Assembly (NCBI GenBank): GCA_950295325.1
Contig: OX485806.1
Location: 23,252,001 to 23,316,000 of the forward strand
Direction of reading: 5' to 3'
DNA length: 64,000 nt
From: Polytrichum commune
Taxonomy: Eukaryota > Streptophyta > Polytrichopsida > Polytrichales > Polytrichaceae
This document shows, in pieces, positions 37,801-56,485 of the stretch (the stretch's first letter is position 1; every line of letters begins with the position of its first letter). Made by a program: the position numbers and the translations under genes. The notes under the pieces were generated by a model. The model worked only from the letters and a program-made list of their open reading frames with translations, was not told where the DNA came from and ran no database searches.

Positions 37801-38465
37801 CACCAATGTAGGAAGGTTGTTCGCGCTTGGTGTTGGTTGCCAACCGGTGTACCAACTCCCCAATGATACTTCTCCAATCCACCACCTTCTTCTCGGAGTA
37901 TGCAAGAGGCAAGGTGGTGGCTAGGGTGAGAGTGATGTTGTAGGGCTTCTCCGGGCTCAAAATGGGTACTAAGAAAGCCAACATCCTCATTTTTTTCTCG
38001 TCCTTGCAATTTTTTACAAAGTGGCCATATTTGGGGTCCAATTTCTAAGAGAATTTATCCCTAGTGCAATCATCTTTCTTAGTGATCATACCTTCCCCTC
38101 CCTGCTTGAACCCGTAAACCCTACTCCACAATTCCGTATTCCACCTATCCGGTCGGCCCCGGATGGTGAAAACGTAAACATGGTCCACCTCCCCAGTGAC
38201 TAATTCCCTCAATATGTCCTCACATCGCACTCTCCAAGACTTTTCCAATAGCCCGAGGCAGCCCATGTGCCTCAGATCTGTCTTCAGCTCATTACTCTCA
38301 TCTCTGCCAGTGGGGGTGAAGACATGTACCTTATGGAGGGCTATCGGCTTGTCCGAGATCCTCCTCCGGGATTGGGTTGCCATGGCGGTTGCGGTCCGCT
38401 GTCGCCCGTGCGGTCCACTCCGTTCTAAGGTTTCTGCCAAAATGGAATTCCTAATACTAACTTAA
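34856..38465 (-). mobile_element. GC-richer 3.6-kb insertion splitting the PIF/Harbinger relic
   Basis: Base composition changes abruptly at both ends from very AT-rich to roughly balanced. On both sides the AT-rich sequence reads as two halves of one transposase, so this block inserted into it. The right half carries a long minus-strand ORF (36512-38440); the left half (34.9-36.4 kb) shows no coding. The start TGTCGTAGCACGG looks LTR-like, but I could not find a second LTR. It may be a non-autonomous LTR retrotransposon or another large element. Confidence 0.6.
36512..38440 (-). pseudogene. transposon-borne coiled-coil protein ORF with three in-frame stops
   Basis: One reading frame runs 643 codons on the minus strand and is broken only by TAG at 38045-38047, TAG at 37679-37681 and TAA at 37307-37309. 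The best ATG is at 38383 (MATQSRRRIS), in a favourable context. In order it has a basic N-terminus, a globular part (VDHVYVFTIRGRPDRWNTEL, then MRMLAFLVPILSPEKPY and VDWRSIIGELVHRL), a nuclear-signal-like SKKRKLM, a coiled coil (about 37450-37200: LERKVDHLTAENRKTTE then VRKFEAERETLLKQ), a Pro/Val-rich linker and a Lys-rich end (KKEAKLKKRKDRE). I do not recognise the family. Each stop could be a C-to-T change of CAG or CAA. Confidence 0.55.
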
Positions 38466-38609
38466 TTTGATTTTTTAACTACTTTAAGGATTTTTATTTT
38501 TCTTCTAGCTTCAAAATAACTCACCTAATAATTTGCCTATCAATTACTCTACTTATCATGTTTTTCTTTGTCCTACCTATTCTTTGAACCTAAAAACATG
38601 GTTAATTAA

Positions 38610-38800
38610 GAAATTGAGAAATTGTGGGCCACGACAAAAAACTACAAGGCATATAACTTAAATTTTTTTCAAGTCTAGACATCAAATAAAATATATATGT
38701 CTTCTATAACACCCACCACATTAGACAAACTAGTAATATCATAAAACTTGCAGATAATATCAATTAATTTGCGTTCTCTAGATGTATATATATATATATA
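38610..38800 (-). pseudogene. PIF/Harbinger transposase, middle part (decayed)
   Basis: The minus strand reads RKLIDIICKFYDITSLSNVV then GVIEDIYILF. This is the counterpart of the F..I.G.PNV.G.IDGTHI block that contains the first catalytic Asp; here the DG is changed to ED. KFKLYAL and VVAHNF follow, like the K..YS...Q.VVDH..F block. It continues at 34850 beyond the 3.6-kb insertion. Confidence 0.62.
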
Positions 38801-41290
38801 TACACCAAATAATCCATCTTGACAAGATTATATCCTATGATAAATATTCTACAATCATATAAATATTTTATAATTTAAACAAAATCATAGGCTAATTGGT
38901 ATATAACTAATGAATTTTTTTTCCTAGTAGATATAGGAGGCCCCACAAATATATCAACAGTGAAACCTATATATGGTGCAAATTTTGAACCCAAATGCTC
39001 AAATGTCAAAAAAATCATTTTATAATTATTCCGGTAGTTACGGTTCAACATGTTCGAAATTGTATATCATATATCATTCTCTATTACATCGTCATAAATG
39101 TTTTATTTAGGTTCAATTCATCATAATATTTATTGAAAACATCATATCTAAGAATAATTCATAATAATTGAAAAATATTGAATTCCAACATTAGATTCAA
39201 ACCACGTGACTCAAACAAATTTGATGTTCGTCTCGTACGTGCTCTACAAATTAAAATCGTCAAAAACACGTTCATTTATAAAAGAAAAAAACTAAAATTA
39301 GATCACCATTTATTATACTCATATTATTTTAACACCATCAAAATAAACAAAAAAATACAAGAGGTGTTGGACCTCAATACGCTATTTTTGTGTATTAAGG
39401 GTCTCAAAGAAGAATTATCGTGGAGTATTATATTATAGGAGTTTTTAATATTTGCCAAATAATTTTACAATAATTATATTCACTATATTTTGCAGTCATA
39501 AAATTATGCGTAGATAACATTATTATTTTCATCCAAATTGAATATATTTAGTACGTTAGAAGATTTTTTATAATGTTACCATGAATACAAATTGATAATC
39601 GTTGAAATTTTAAATTCATATAGGTGAAATTAAAATTTATTATTTCCCACTTTATTTCATATTTGACTTTAAAGCCTAAGGGAACGATAAAATTTGGTTA
39701 AATGAACTAACCTAAATTGAATATAATGGACAAAATTTCCTGGTCTATTGAATTTTGTATCAAGCCCATCTCAAAAATATATCACTCCATGTAAAAATGT
39801 ACAATATTTGTATTTCCTTCTTCATTTTATAAATTTTTTTTTTCAAGTTTTAAGGATTAACATAACTCTTCCAGAATATTGGAGCTCGACGTGTTAATCA
39901 GTCTTGCACGTTAATCCACCACTTGATCATCATCTAATCAATATCTTAATCTCTCCTCAAATGACATGTTTTAATAAAAATAAAAATGATATTTGCCAAA
40001 CTAAATACAAAAATCAAGATATTTACATTGAATTCCGATGGACTTAAATATTTGTACCATCCTAACCTAATCCTTAAACCGCCACTTCATGACTGACAAA
40101 CCAGTTGGGCAATAGTAGCGGAATGAATTCTAATAAATGTCTTAATCTCTCCTCAAATGACATGTTTTAATAAAAGTAAAAGCAATCTTTACCAAACTAA
40201 ATAAAAAAATCAAGATATTTACATTGAATTCTGATGGATTTAAATATTTGTACCATCCTAGCCTAAATCTTAAACCGCCACTTCATGACTAACAAACCAG
40301 CTGGGCAATATTAGCGGAATGAATAGTGTTGGCACCATGTCCATTTTTAAAATCCAAGATTAGCAACTTCACCTAGTGTAAAGGCCGTTAATAAGAATGC
40401 TCAATCTAGCACCTATTGTATGGGATGGTGTGCCAACTAATTGCCAAAACCATCAATTTGGGGCCCGGCTACAAAATTGATATGAGAGATGGTTTATGAT
40501 AGGAAAATGTTGATAATTAGGAGGTGGATATAGATATTGGTTTAGGATGGAATAACGGAATTAACTGCCTCTACCTTATATATACACATTCTCTAGGAGC
40601 CTCACCATCTTTAAAAGATATATATGACCATATTTACGAGTTTAATGAAATTTTATTTAACATCTTGGATATTATATCAAATGAAATATTAATAATACTC
40701 GTACATAATATTAATAATAAAAATACCAAGTACATATTTGCATCCACCAGTATTGTAAATTATAAATTATAATTTTAATAAAAACAAAATGTTCACTAAA
40801 AATGCACTCAGATTACAAATTGATTGTAGATATGATCGTTTTTTTATAGAATTTGCTAAAAATGAAAATGTGTACAATAATATGTGTAATTAGGTTGTTT
40901 TCATGAATATGTGTCTTTTTATTTACACAAGTCACCTTGAAAAAATCATATCACAAAAAATCATAATTATATTTATTTATCCATATAACAACTAATGTAA
41001 AAAAAATCAATTATTATATATTATATAAATACTCATAATACAGTCAATAGTTTATAAATGTTACAGATCAAGAGTAGGTAAAAAAATAACACATATATAA
41101 TTATAACAATTAACACTTATAGAATTCATACCGATAATTAATAAAATTTATAAAAATAACATTCAAAATTTCCAAAAATGAAGAACATAACGTTCTATCA
41201 AAATTAAAAATACAAATACAAATGATAATACATAATTTAACTAGATTAATTGAAAGAAATAATCTATATAATAGTATTTGACGAGATTCT
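38801..41290. other. AT-rich stretch, probable 5' part of the Harbinger relic plus older DNA
   Basis: Very AT-rich. The open frames at 39178-39438 and 40524-40772 show no domain. It contains a tandem duplication (39944-40325) and a short stretch at about 39741-39780 that resembles 20127-20169. Confidence 0.5.
39944..40325. repeat. tandem duplication, 196-bp period
   Basis: Copy 1 is 39944-40139 and copy 2 is 40140 to about 40325. They agree over nearly their whole length (for example CTCTCCTCAAATGACATGTT, then ACCGCCACTTCATGACT, then AGCGGAATGAAT). The few differences indicate a fairly recent local duplication. Confidence 0.9.
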
Positions 41291-41505
41291 TCCAACTAAA
41301 CTAACCGAAAGAAATAGTCTACATTACTTTGACGATAAGCTTCCAAATGATGAGATGAAACTTCCTTTTGGAGTCCTCGAATAGTCATGATGTGTGATAG
41401 GGCATCATTTGGTCTTTGTTTAAAGTATTTTTTCAAACTCTCTAGAGAACGCTCAGCAATACTCAATGCTACTAGTTTTTCTATCACATCAATCATAACC
41501 TCATT
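41291..41505 (-). pseudogene. Tigger/pogo-like transposase, C-terminal end
   Basis: Minus-strand residues VEKLVALSIAERSLESLKKY, with only small differences at its left end, then FKQRPNDALSH, LQKEVSS and finally VDYFFR. This is the typical end of plant pogo-type (Tc1/mariner superfamily) transposases, an AL..L..F..Q helix pair followed by ..DFF. The rest of the gene continues at 42060-42430 beyond an inserted GC-rich repeat. Confidence 0.65.
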
Positions 41506-42103
41506 GTCGCGCACCTCTCCATGAGGAGTGCCCGAACCACCATGGGCACAAGGGGGACCCCGGAGTGACACCCGGGACTTGTGGCACCGTTGATGAGAGG
41601 GCCCAAGTGATCCTAGTGTGGGTGAGGATCCCAAGCGTTGGGAACGCCTCCCACCCACGGAGATTAGGAGGCACGAGAGTAAGGCCGTGAGCTATGCGTA
41701 GCTTATGGCGTGTAGATTCTAGAATGCTTAAGAATACCTCAATCGGAGGTGTGAGCTAGGAGTTATGGCAATTTGAGTGGGGCGTTGTCCCAACGCTCAA
41801 GAAGTTATGATGGTCTAAAGCTGCTAGGGGCTTCTAGGCCCAATGGCTAAGGGAAAATGTCTACTTGGCCCCAACTCTTGGTAGAGAGACAAAAGGTTAC
41901 TTGACGGTGGGGTAGGGGCCCCGCCTAGAGTCCTAGAGGCTTATATGGGTGAGGTGGTGTGGCCTCATCCACCCGAGGCTGAACGGCATGGCCTTCATGG
42001 TCTTTGGCCCAATGTAAGGGCATAGTTGCCTAGTATGGTTTGGGTTGTTGTAATGTTGCTCCAACAAACGTGATGATCAACATAAGATTGGACTTCCATG
42101 AAT
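41506..42103 (-). mobile_element. GC-rich insertion-like repeat, copy B
   Basis: This is the reverse-complement partner of 3318-4400, about 0.6 kb long and lacking the central 0.5 kb (and nested foldback) of copy A. Its minus-strand ends are TGTTGGAGCAAC and GTGCGCGACA, so TGT(T)G..CGACA, as in a solo LTR. It sits inside a Tigger transposase, whose C-terminal part lies to its left and DDE part to its right. The outermost 30 bases on the right (to 42103) still read as transposase. Confidence 0.7.
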
Positions 42104-42430
42104 TTTGAATTGTCGATGTGGTAACTCCCGCACGTCATGCCCGCTCAACCATAACAATAGTTATATATATATATATCAATTGCAAACACCTTGTTTGCAC
42201 TAAAACAATCTATATGATATTGAATCACCAATTTTCGGTATTGTGCCTTGAAAGATGCAATAATACCCGCATCCATGGGTTGAAAACGACTTGTGGTGTT
42301 CGGAGGTAGAAATTATAATCGTGTGATCTTCAAATGTGAACCTACATTTGGCACTTGATGAACATAGAATGTCTAGGAGCAAAAGCACCTTCTCTTTCTA
42401 TGGCCAACACCATCCTCCTCTCCAAATCTA
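42060..42430 (-). pseudogene. Tigger/pogo-like (Tc1/mariner) transposase, DDE region
   Basis: The minus strand, with frameshifts, reads KVLLLLD (the first catalytic-type Asp of the LLLLDN..SH motif; the Asn is lost). It continues with RFTFEDHTII, FLPPNTTSRFQPMDAGIIAS then FKAQYRKLVIQYHIDCF, a textbook LPPNTTS..QP.D.GII..FK..YR block. MVERAWRAGVTTSTIQNSWK follows, with one stop in place of the second Trp. Two frameshifts and a stop make it inactive. The GC-rich repeat separates it from its C-terminus at 41291-41505. Confidence 0.85.
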
Positions 42431-43970
42431 GTATAAATTACTATATTGTAGTATAGACTATGTTGTAAGTACCCAATAAGCACCCCAACTTCCAAACCTT
42501 CTTTGTCTACCATCTCCTCTCCCAAATTGCTTGAAAGTGCACAAGGAGGAAGGATCTCTAAATAAGAGAGAATATTTGACTTTTTTCGCAAAGAATATGG
42601 GATAAATGTGATTACATGTTTAAAATGTATGCTCTCATATATTATTACCTTGATTTTCTCAAAATTAACACTTTATAGAGGTGCAATTAACAAAGAAGGG
42701 AGTAGAGCATGTAATAACACTTAACACATAACACTCACTTGTCTTACCAATTGTGTTTTTGTAGGGGAGTGAAATTTTCTTGACATATATGAAATTATAA
42801 CGCTTATAGGGGTAACACTTATAGATTTCTGATTGTAGTGTGGAATGTTGATAAATTAGTGTGGGACAAACCTATTTACACATATCAATGTAGCTCAAAT
42901 ACATGTTTTTATGCATGGAGAGGCCTCTTATACGCTTAAGAGGTAATGCAAAACCACCAATGGTGCATCGGCCTTCTATCCTAAAAGTTTCATTCTTTAA
43001 TTGCTAGAATAATGCTTTGGCAATCCTTATTATGAAACTACAACTTATTGAAGGGCTTTGAATTTGGCTGCCGGTCGTCGTCTATCTTCAGCAATTAGAG
43101 CATTTCGAGACCCTAATACTTGGGTGGCCACAAGATAAACAAATAGCTTGGTATGTGCCTATGATGTCGTGAGAATGATGCTCCGTTATCTCAACAAAGA
43201 TGTCATTGAATCCGCCTCCCAAATCATTGTGTTCCATTCCACTCACACAAGGGCCGATTCACATGGGGTTCCAAGTCCCAAGTCCCATTCGTGTTAGCAA
43301 GTCCCAACATGGTGGCAAAGTCCTAACTTTTGAGCCTCAAGAACCCATTAAAATATGGTTGATTATAATTAAAGTCGGATCTTGAGTATTATATACAAAA
43401 ACATTTGCCAGACTTATGTTGAGAGTTGGGTCTAGCTCAACCCAATTCTCAACACAAGTCCCAAGCCTCACCTCTAAAAAGTGTTGACATGTCGGCATTC
43501 ATGTCATACTTGGGACTTAAGACTTGGAACCTTGTGTGAAGTGGTAAGTCACAACTTTTATTTTTGTTTTGAAGACAGAAGGCCGACATGCCATCGCCAA
43601 AGCACATGAGGCAGTTGAGCACCTGGCAAGTTTTCCATCAAGTAGAGAGGAGATTTCAAGTAAGTCACGACTTCCATGCTCTCAAATGTTGAGACTACAC
43701 ATATCAACCTCAAGTGACTTGGGACTTAGGACTTGGGACCCCAAAGATTTGGCAAGTTGATGGCAAGTTGATAAGCTCCACGCTTGGAATCTGAGACCAA
43801 TGAGGTATCTTAAATTGGTTTTGTATCAATAAGTAAGAGGGATCAAAATTTTGAGTCCAATCCACCCGTCAGCTTCCCCCCAAACTCCAATCCAACATAA
43901 TTTGCGGCAAAATGTCTCAAATGCAAAAAGGTCATCAGTGGCCCACCATTAAACACACACACACACAAAC

Positions 43971-44310
43971 TACACTATATAGTCCTATTATTGTGTAAAT
44001 AATTAGAGTGGGCCATGCTAATTTTATGGTCAAGGTGGAAATAATGTAGGTCCAAGACCCTGAGTTTTCCCCCTAATTCTTCATGAAGACTTCCAGCCAA
44101 CACATTGAATATTAGTTTTAAGACAAAAGTAGCACAATTAAAATAATCACCCACATAATGTTTTTTAGAAAAAATATGGCCCACACCGATATTCTATTAA
44201 AAATTCAACATGTGCTGAAAATTCATGTGGCTCGCATTACTTCCCACTATGATAATTAGTGTGGCCTCTAGAAATTAATGTGGCCCATAGTAATAAGACT
44301 ATTTAGTGCA
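43971..44310. repeat. foldback MITE related to the 18510 hairpin
   Basis: The left end near TATATAGTCCTATTATTGTG and the right end near AGTAATAAGACTATTTAGTG are imperfect inverted repeats. They match the 21-bp arms at 18510-18590. The interior contains repeated GTGGGCC/GTGGCCC words. There is no coding capacity. Confidence 0.6.
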
Positions 44311-44819
44311 CTTGAAAAGCTTGTAACATGTTTTTGTCAAGGTTTAGGATTCCAATTATGGTGAGGGTTAATTGTCTTGCTCTTTTAGTCAAATCTCCAC
44401 CAATCTTACCTAAAGCGAAAACATGGGCAAATACATTTAAACACATTTAGACTTTTCAAATAAGAGTCCATTTTGAAATTAGCATTGAAGACTCCAAATT
44501 TTGTCCTATAAGTAGACCTAATTGGAACAAAGTTATGAGAGTTTAGGTAAGTTTTACCCCAACCCCTTTACCATAGTAAGAATGATGGGCCCCAACTCAA
44601 TGGGCAAGATATCTAACGCGTGCTCCAAACTTTGAGTCATGCTTGCTAAATTGGAAAATGAATAAATTGAGAAGAAAAATACAACAAAATGTGACCAATG
44701 TTCTGGCAAATTTAACTAGATACATACACATTTTCCAACCTCGTCCTTTGATGCCGAAGCTTTTTAGTTGTGGTCCAAGGCCGGTCAACCACCCTCACAT
44801 CCAAAATAAAAGGGAAGGA

Positions 44820-45060
44820 GAGGGAATTAATTGCAGATGAGTGTATCTCTCATTCATCCAACACAAAACATTTTGACTTGGAGGTTATTATATTTAGTTC
44901 ATTAGACATTGAGATTAGTTTTAAAGCCTTTCAATTGGTCTACACAGTCCTAGTCGTTTAAGATGAATAAGCTACAAGCTTATAGGAAGTCAAGGTTTTA
45001 TGTTGGATGGATGAGAGGTACATTCATATGCGATAATTCTCGCTCTCCAAAAAGAATGTG
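44820..45060 (+). repeat. dispersed repeat copy b
   Basis: Matches 835-1085 and 45700-45915 (GTGTATCTCTCAT..CCAACACAAAA, GACATTGAGATTAGTTTTAA, TTTTATGTTGGATGGATGAG). Non-coding. Confidence 0.55.
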
Positions 45061-45699
45061 TCACTACAACCACCATGAGAAAAGGCGACAATGCAAAGAA
45101 GCATTTGATAGCCTAGATTCTAGTTGTAGTTGATTTGACCATTGAATCAGAATATCTAAGACCTATTTGGAATGAATCAACAACAAACTTGGTAGGGACA
45201 TGTTTCTCGTGACCATCCCCCCTCCCCCCCCCCACGTACACACATAGTACTTAAGGTATGCGGGTATTATTTGGTTGCTTTTCTTAATCATACAACTATA
45301 TTTGATTGGTGTGTGGTTAGGTGAGGATCAAAGAACAAACACCATAAAGACATAACTTTAAAGTAGATTGAACTACATCTTGGAATTTCATTAACTGTTC
45401 CACACTCAACAATGAACACAATTAGGAGGACCTATGTATTAAGTTAATTGAAGTCGACAAACATACATTTTCGATAACCATGACTAAATAAGGAAATATT
45501 TGCTTTTGGATTTGAATTTTTGTGGATGCTTCATTGTAGATTTGTTAATACACAACAAGTTTCATTGTGTATATCTAATGGGTAGAGGTTGGAAAACATG
45601 GAAAAATAAACCAAAGTCCTCAAATTCATCCCAACCACGACTCTCCTTGGAGTTGAGACTCAAAACCAAATTCAAGTTAAACGATGCCTATTGGTAGGA

Positions 45700-45915
45700 T
45701 AGAGGGAAAGAATATCGTATACAAGTGTATTTCTCAACTATCCAACATAACCCCATGTAGATTTGTTGCCGATTCATTTTAGATGACAACGAGTAGAGTA
45801 ATTAATGTTTTTGAAGCTACTTCTGGTGTCAAATGAACTACAAAAAGAACCTCTAGGCTTTTACTATTGAAGGGATTTTATGCTGTATGAATGAAAGGTG
45901 AGCTCATATATGATA
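45700..45915 (+). repeat. dispersed repeat copy c
   Basis: Third copy of the same family (CAAGTGTATTTCTCAACTAT, CCAACAT, TTTTATGCTGTATGAATGA and TGATAATGTAGAG). It lies about 0.65 kb from copy b in the same direction. Confidence 0.5.
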
Positions 45916-46019
45916 ATGTAGAGGGTTCTCTATTTCATCTTTACATGTGCTGGTTCCACATGGGATACAAATGGGCTTAGCGAACGTGAGCATGACATGC
46001 GCAAAATCGAGGAGAGATT

Positions 46020-47248
46020 AGTTATATTGTGTCGAAATAGAGAGCCTCTATGGGATTGCAAATTCCCTCTCTCCTATTGGTCAGACTTCCATGAAATCTG
46101 ACACCGAGGAAGGTGAAAAGGGAGACGACCAGGTCACCTGCCACGTGCCGCCCACCTGTCCACCAGTGGGGAAAGATGACCACGCCTTCCTTCCCGCACC
46201 CTCCACGAGACCAGCCCATCCCAGCCGTCGATCTTCCGGATCTCATGATGGACCCCACATATTTGCAACTAATCTAGGCCGTCCAGTTTGGAAACAAGCC
46301 GACGGAGCCAAGAGGATCCATCGGTGGGTCCCACACCACCGGCGCATCTTGACCGTCAGCTGGGAAGAGGGGATCATAGTGGACCCCACCAGCTCCTTCT
46401 ATATTGCCATCGTCCTCTGTCGATCCGACTGAGTGCGGAGATCCTCGGGTATGTCCTTTGGGATCGATTCCTGCTCGATTTGTTGTAACCTTATAAGATG
46501 GTTTGATCGCCTCCGGTGTGACAGGTTTGGAGTTTCAGGTTATGCGGGTTGTGGGTTTTGGGTTTTAGGAGTATTTGGAGGCGTTTCTGAAGAGAATTTG
46601 AGTGTCCGTGGGTTTCTGTCTGTCTGCTCTTTGAATCGTTTCCGGTGTTCTTGTTTTGACGAGCACTCAAATCCATTTTTAGTGTTCTTTTTTGTTCTTT
46701 GTATATTCATTTTTTCTTGATTTTTTTTTGAGTTGCGGAGGGATTGTTCAGGTGCCAAATTCGGCTGTGGAAGAGCGTTGAGGAATTTGGGGGTTGGCGG
46801 AGGAGATCAGTGAAAATTTTCTTCCGTGGATTTTTTTTGGGTAATGTAGATGATTATCGGTGTTTTCTGAGAAAATCACGTTTTTGTGGTTTTTTGGTGA
46901 TTTTTTGGTGATTTTTGGCATTTTTGATATTTTCGGGAGTATAGGGTTTGGGAGTGAAGGATAGCAATCGGGAGGTATTTTACGGTGAGTAGGAATGCAA
47001 GAGAAGACAGAATCATAATTTGTCGACATGCACTGTTCCCGAAGACTTTGTGTCTCTACAAAAGTTTAGCTTCAGTCATCACGAGGTATTATTCAGTACC
47101 ATTTTGTAGTACTGGAAAAATCATTCAACAGGTGTAGCAACGGATGTTGGCGAAATTCGCGTGGGAGGAGCTACAACGGTGGAACCATTCAGTTGTTGGT
47201 GAAACGACCTACATTTGTTGTAATTAGCGTTGCATCACTGGGGTCATC
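46020..47248 (+). promoter_or_regulatory. promoter and probable 5' UTR intron of the PHT4 transporter
   Basis: GC-rich DNA with several GG(G/A)CCCAC-type words (about 46240-46390) leads to CTATATT (46399-46405), a plausible TATA box. A good donor (CTCGG|GTATGT, GT at 46449-46450) and a T-rich stretch follow, ending in AACAG at 47127-47131. This suggests a 5' UTR intron before the coding exon. The open frame at 46091-46432 has no domain and is probably promoter sequence. Confidence 0.45.
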
Positions 47249-55668
<8,420 letters not shown>

Positions 55669-55874
55669 AGCACTGTGGACACACAAGTGTCTACTTTTCC
55701 CCAGAAGATGTGGTGTTTCCGTGGCTCACATTATTTGATGCAAAGACAAATAAGTTGTGGCATAGGAATTTGCCATAGGTACATTATTGTACAAGTGGAA
55801 TCACAAAGCCAGTCGATGTTTTGGAAATGGCCACATGCACGGATTGCACTGATGTTTGGTGATCTACATGCAAT

Positions 55875-56055
55875 GAATGGGGAGAATCGACCGCTAGTTA
55901 CAGATGAACCAGTTGGGTTTGAGAAATAACCAGTTTTTAGAGGAATCTATGGAATACACTTCAAATTAATAAAGGAAAATCCGAGGGATCATAACATGTA
56001 ACCGGTTGGGCTTGGAAACACTCTGATTTCAACCAATTATGCTCAAAAATCTCCC
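55875..56055 (+). repeat. dispersed repeat family E, copy 2
   Basis: Closest to copy 3 (63736-63990, minus): TAGTTACAGA, TGGGTTTGAGAAATAACCAG, TTCAAATTAATA, AACCGGTTGG(A/G)CTTGGAAAC, AAAAATCTCCC. Confidence 0.6.
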
Positions 56056-56299
56056 CGGACACTGTCTACATAGTGTGGGTGACCTTATGTAAATATGCAA
56101 GATTGGATCAAATGTAGTGGTCCTCGTGAAGTACTTGTGATTTCGTTATTCTTGGGTCATGTCAAAGCGCAAATAGTGCAGTAATTAGAAAAGGACTGGT
56201 TGAGTTGAAGGTAGACGAACCTTCCAGGATGTTTCTGTCTGTACCCACTTCTAGTAGGATAGGAAACATGCAATTAGCGCCAGATGATTAGCAAATCCA

Positions 56300-56485
56300 A
56301 ATGAAGCCTGGAGTTCTACTACTGTGGGTCACAGTAATTTTGTAGAGGCATGCTAATTCTCATAATGAAAATTATCATGGGCCACATCAATTCCCAACCC
56401 ACACTAAATGCCGAATAGAAAATTAGCATGGACCACATTATTTTCCACCCACACTAATAGGACCATTTCGTGTACTCGTTTTCCT
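56300..56485. repeat. foldback MITE, third relative of the 18510 hairpin
   Basis: Contains CCCACACTAATAGGACCATT at its right end, and an internal inverted pair around ATTAGCATGG(A/G)CCACAT and GTGGGTC..GCATGCTAAT. No coding. Confidence 0.5.

Larger units (their letters stand above)
42431..46019. other. gene-free repeat-rich stretch
   Basis: No gene is recognised; open frames are 60-72 codons and overlap on both strands. It holds a foldback MITE (43971-44310), two copies of the dispersed repeat first seen at 835-1085 (about 44820-45060 and 45700-45915), and a C-rich run near 45218-45235. Confidence 0.55.

Noticed and set aside
37115-37924. 269-codon open frame on the plus strand
   Set aside because: It lies antisense to the longer minus-strand transposon ORF, and its His/Leu-rich composition is typical of a shadow frame.
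46091-46432. 113-codon frame upstream of PHT4
   Set aside because: It overlaps the likely TATA box and leader of the transporter and has no domain; it is better explained as GC-rich promoter.
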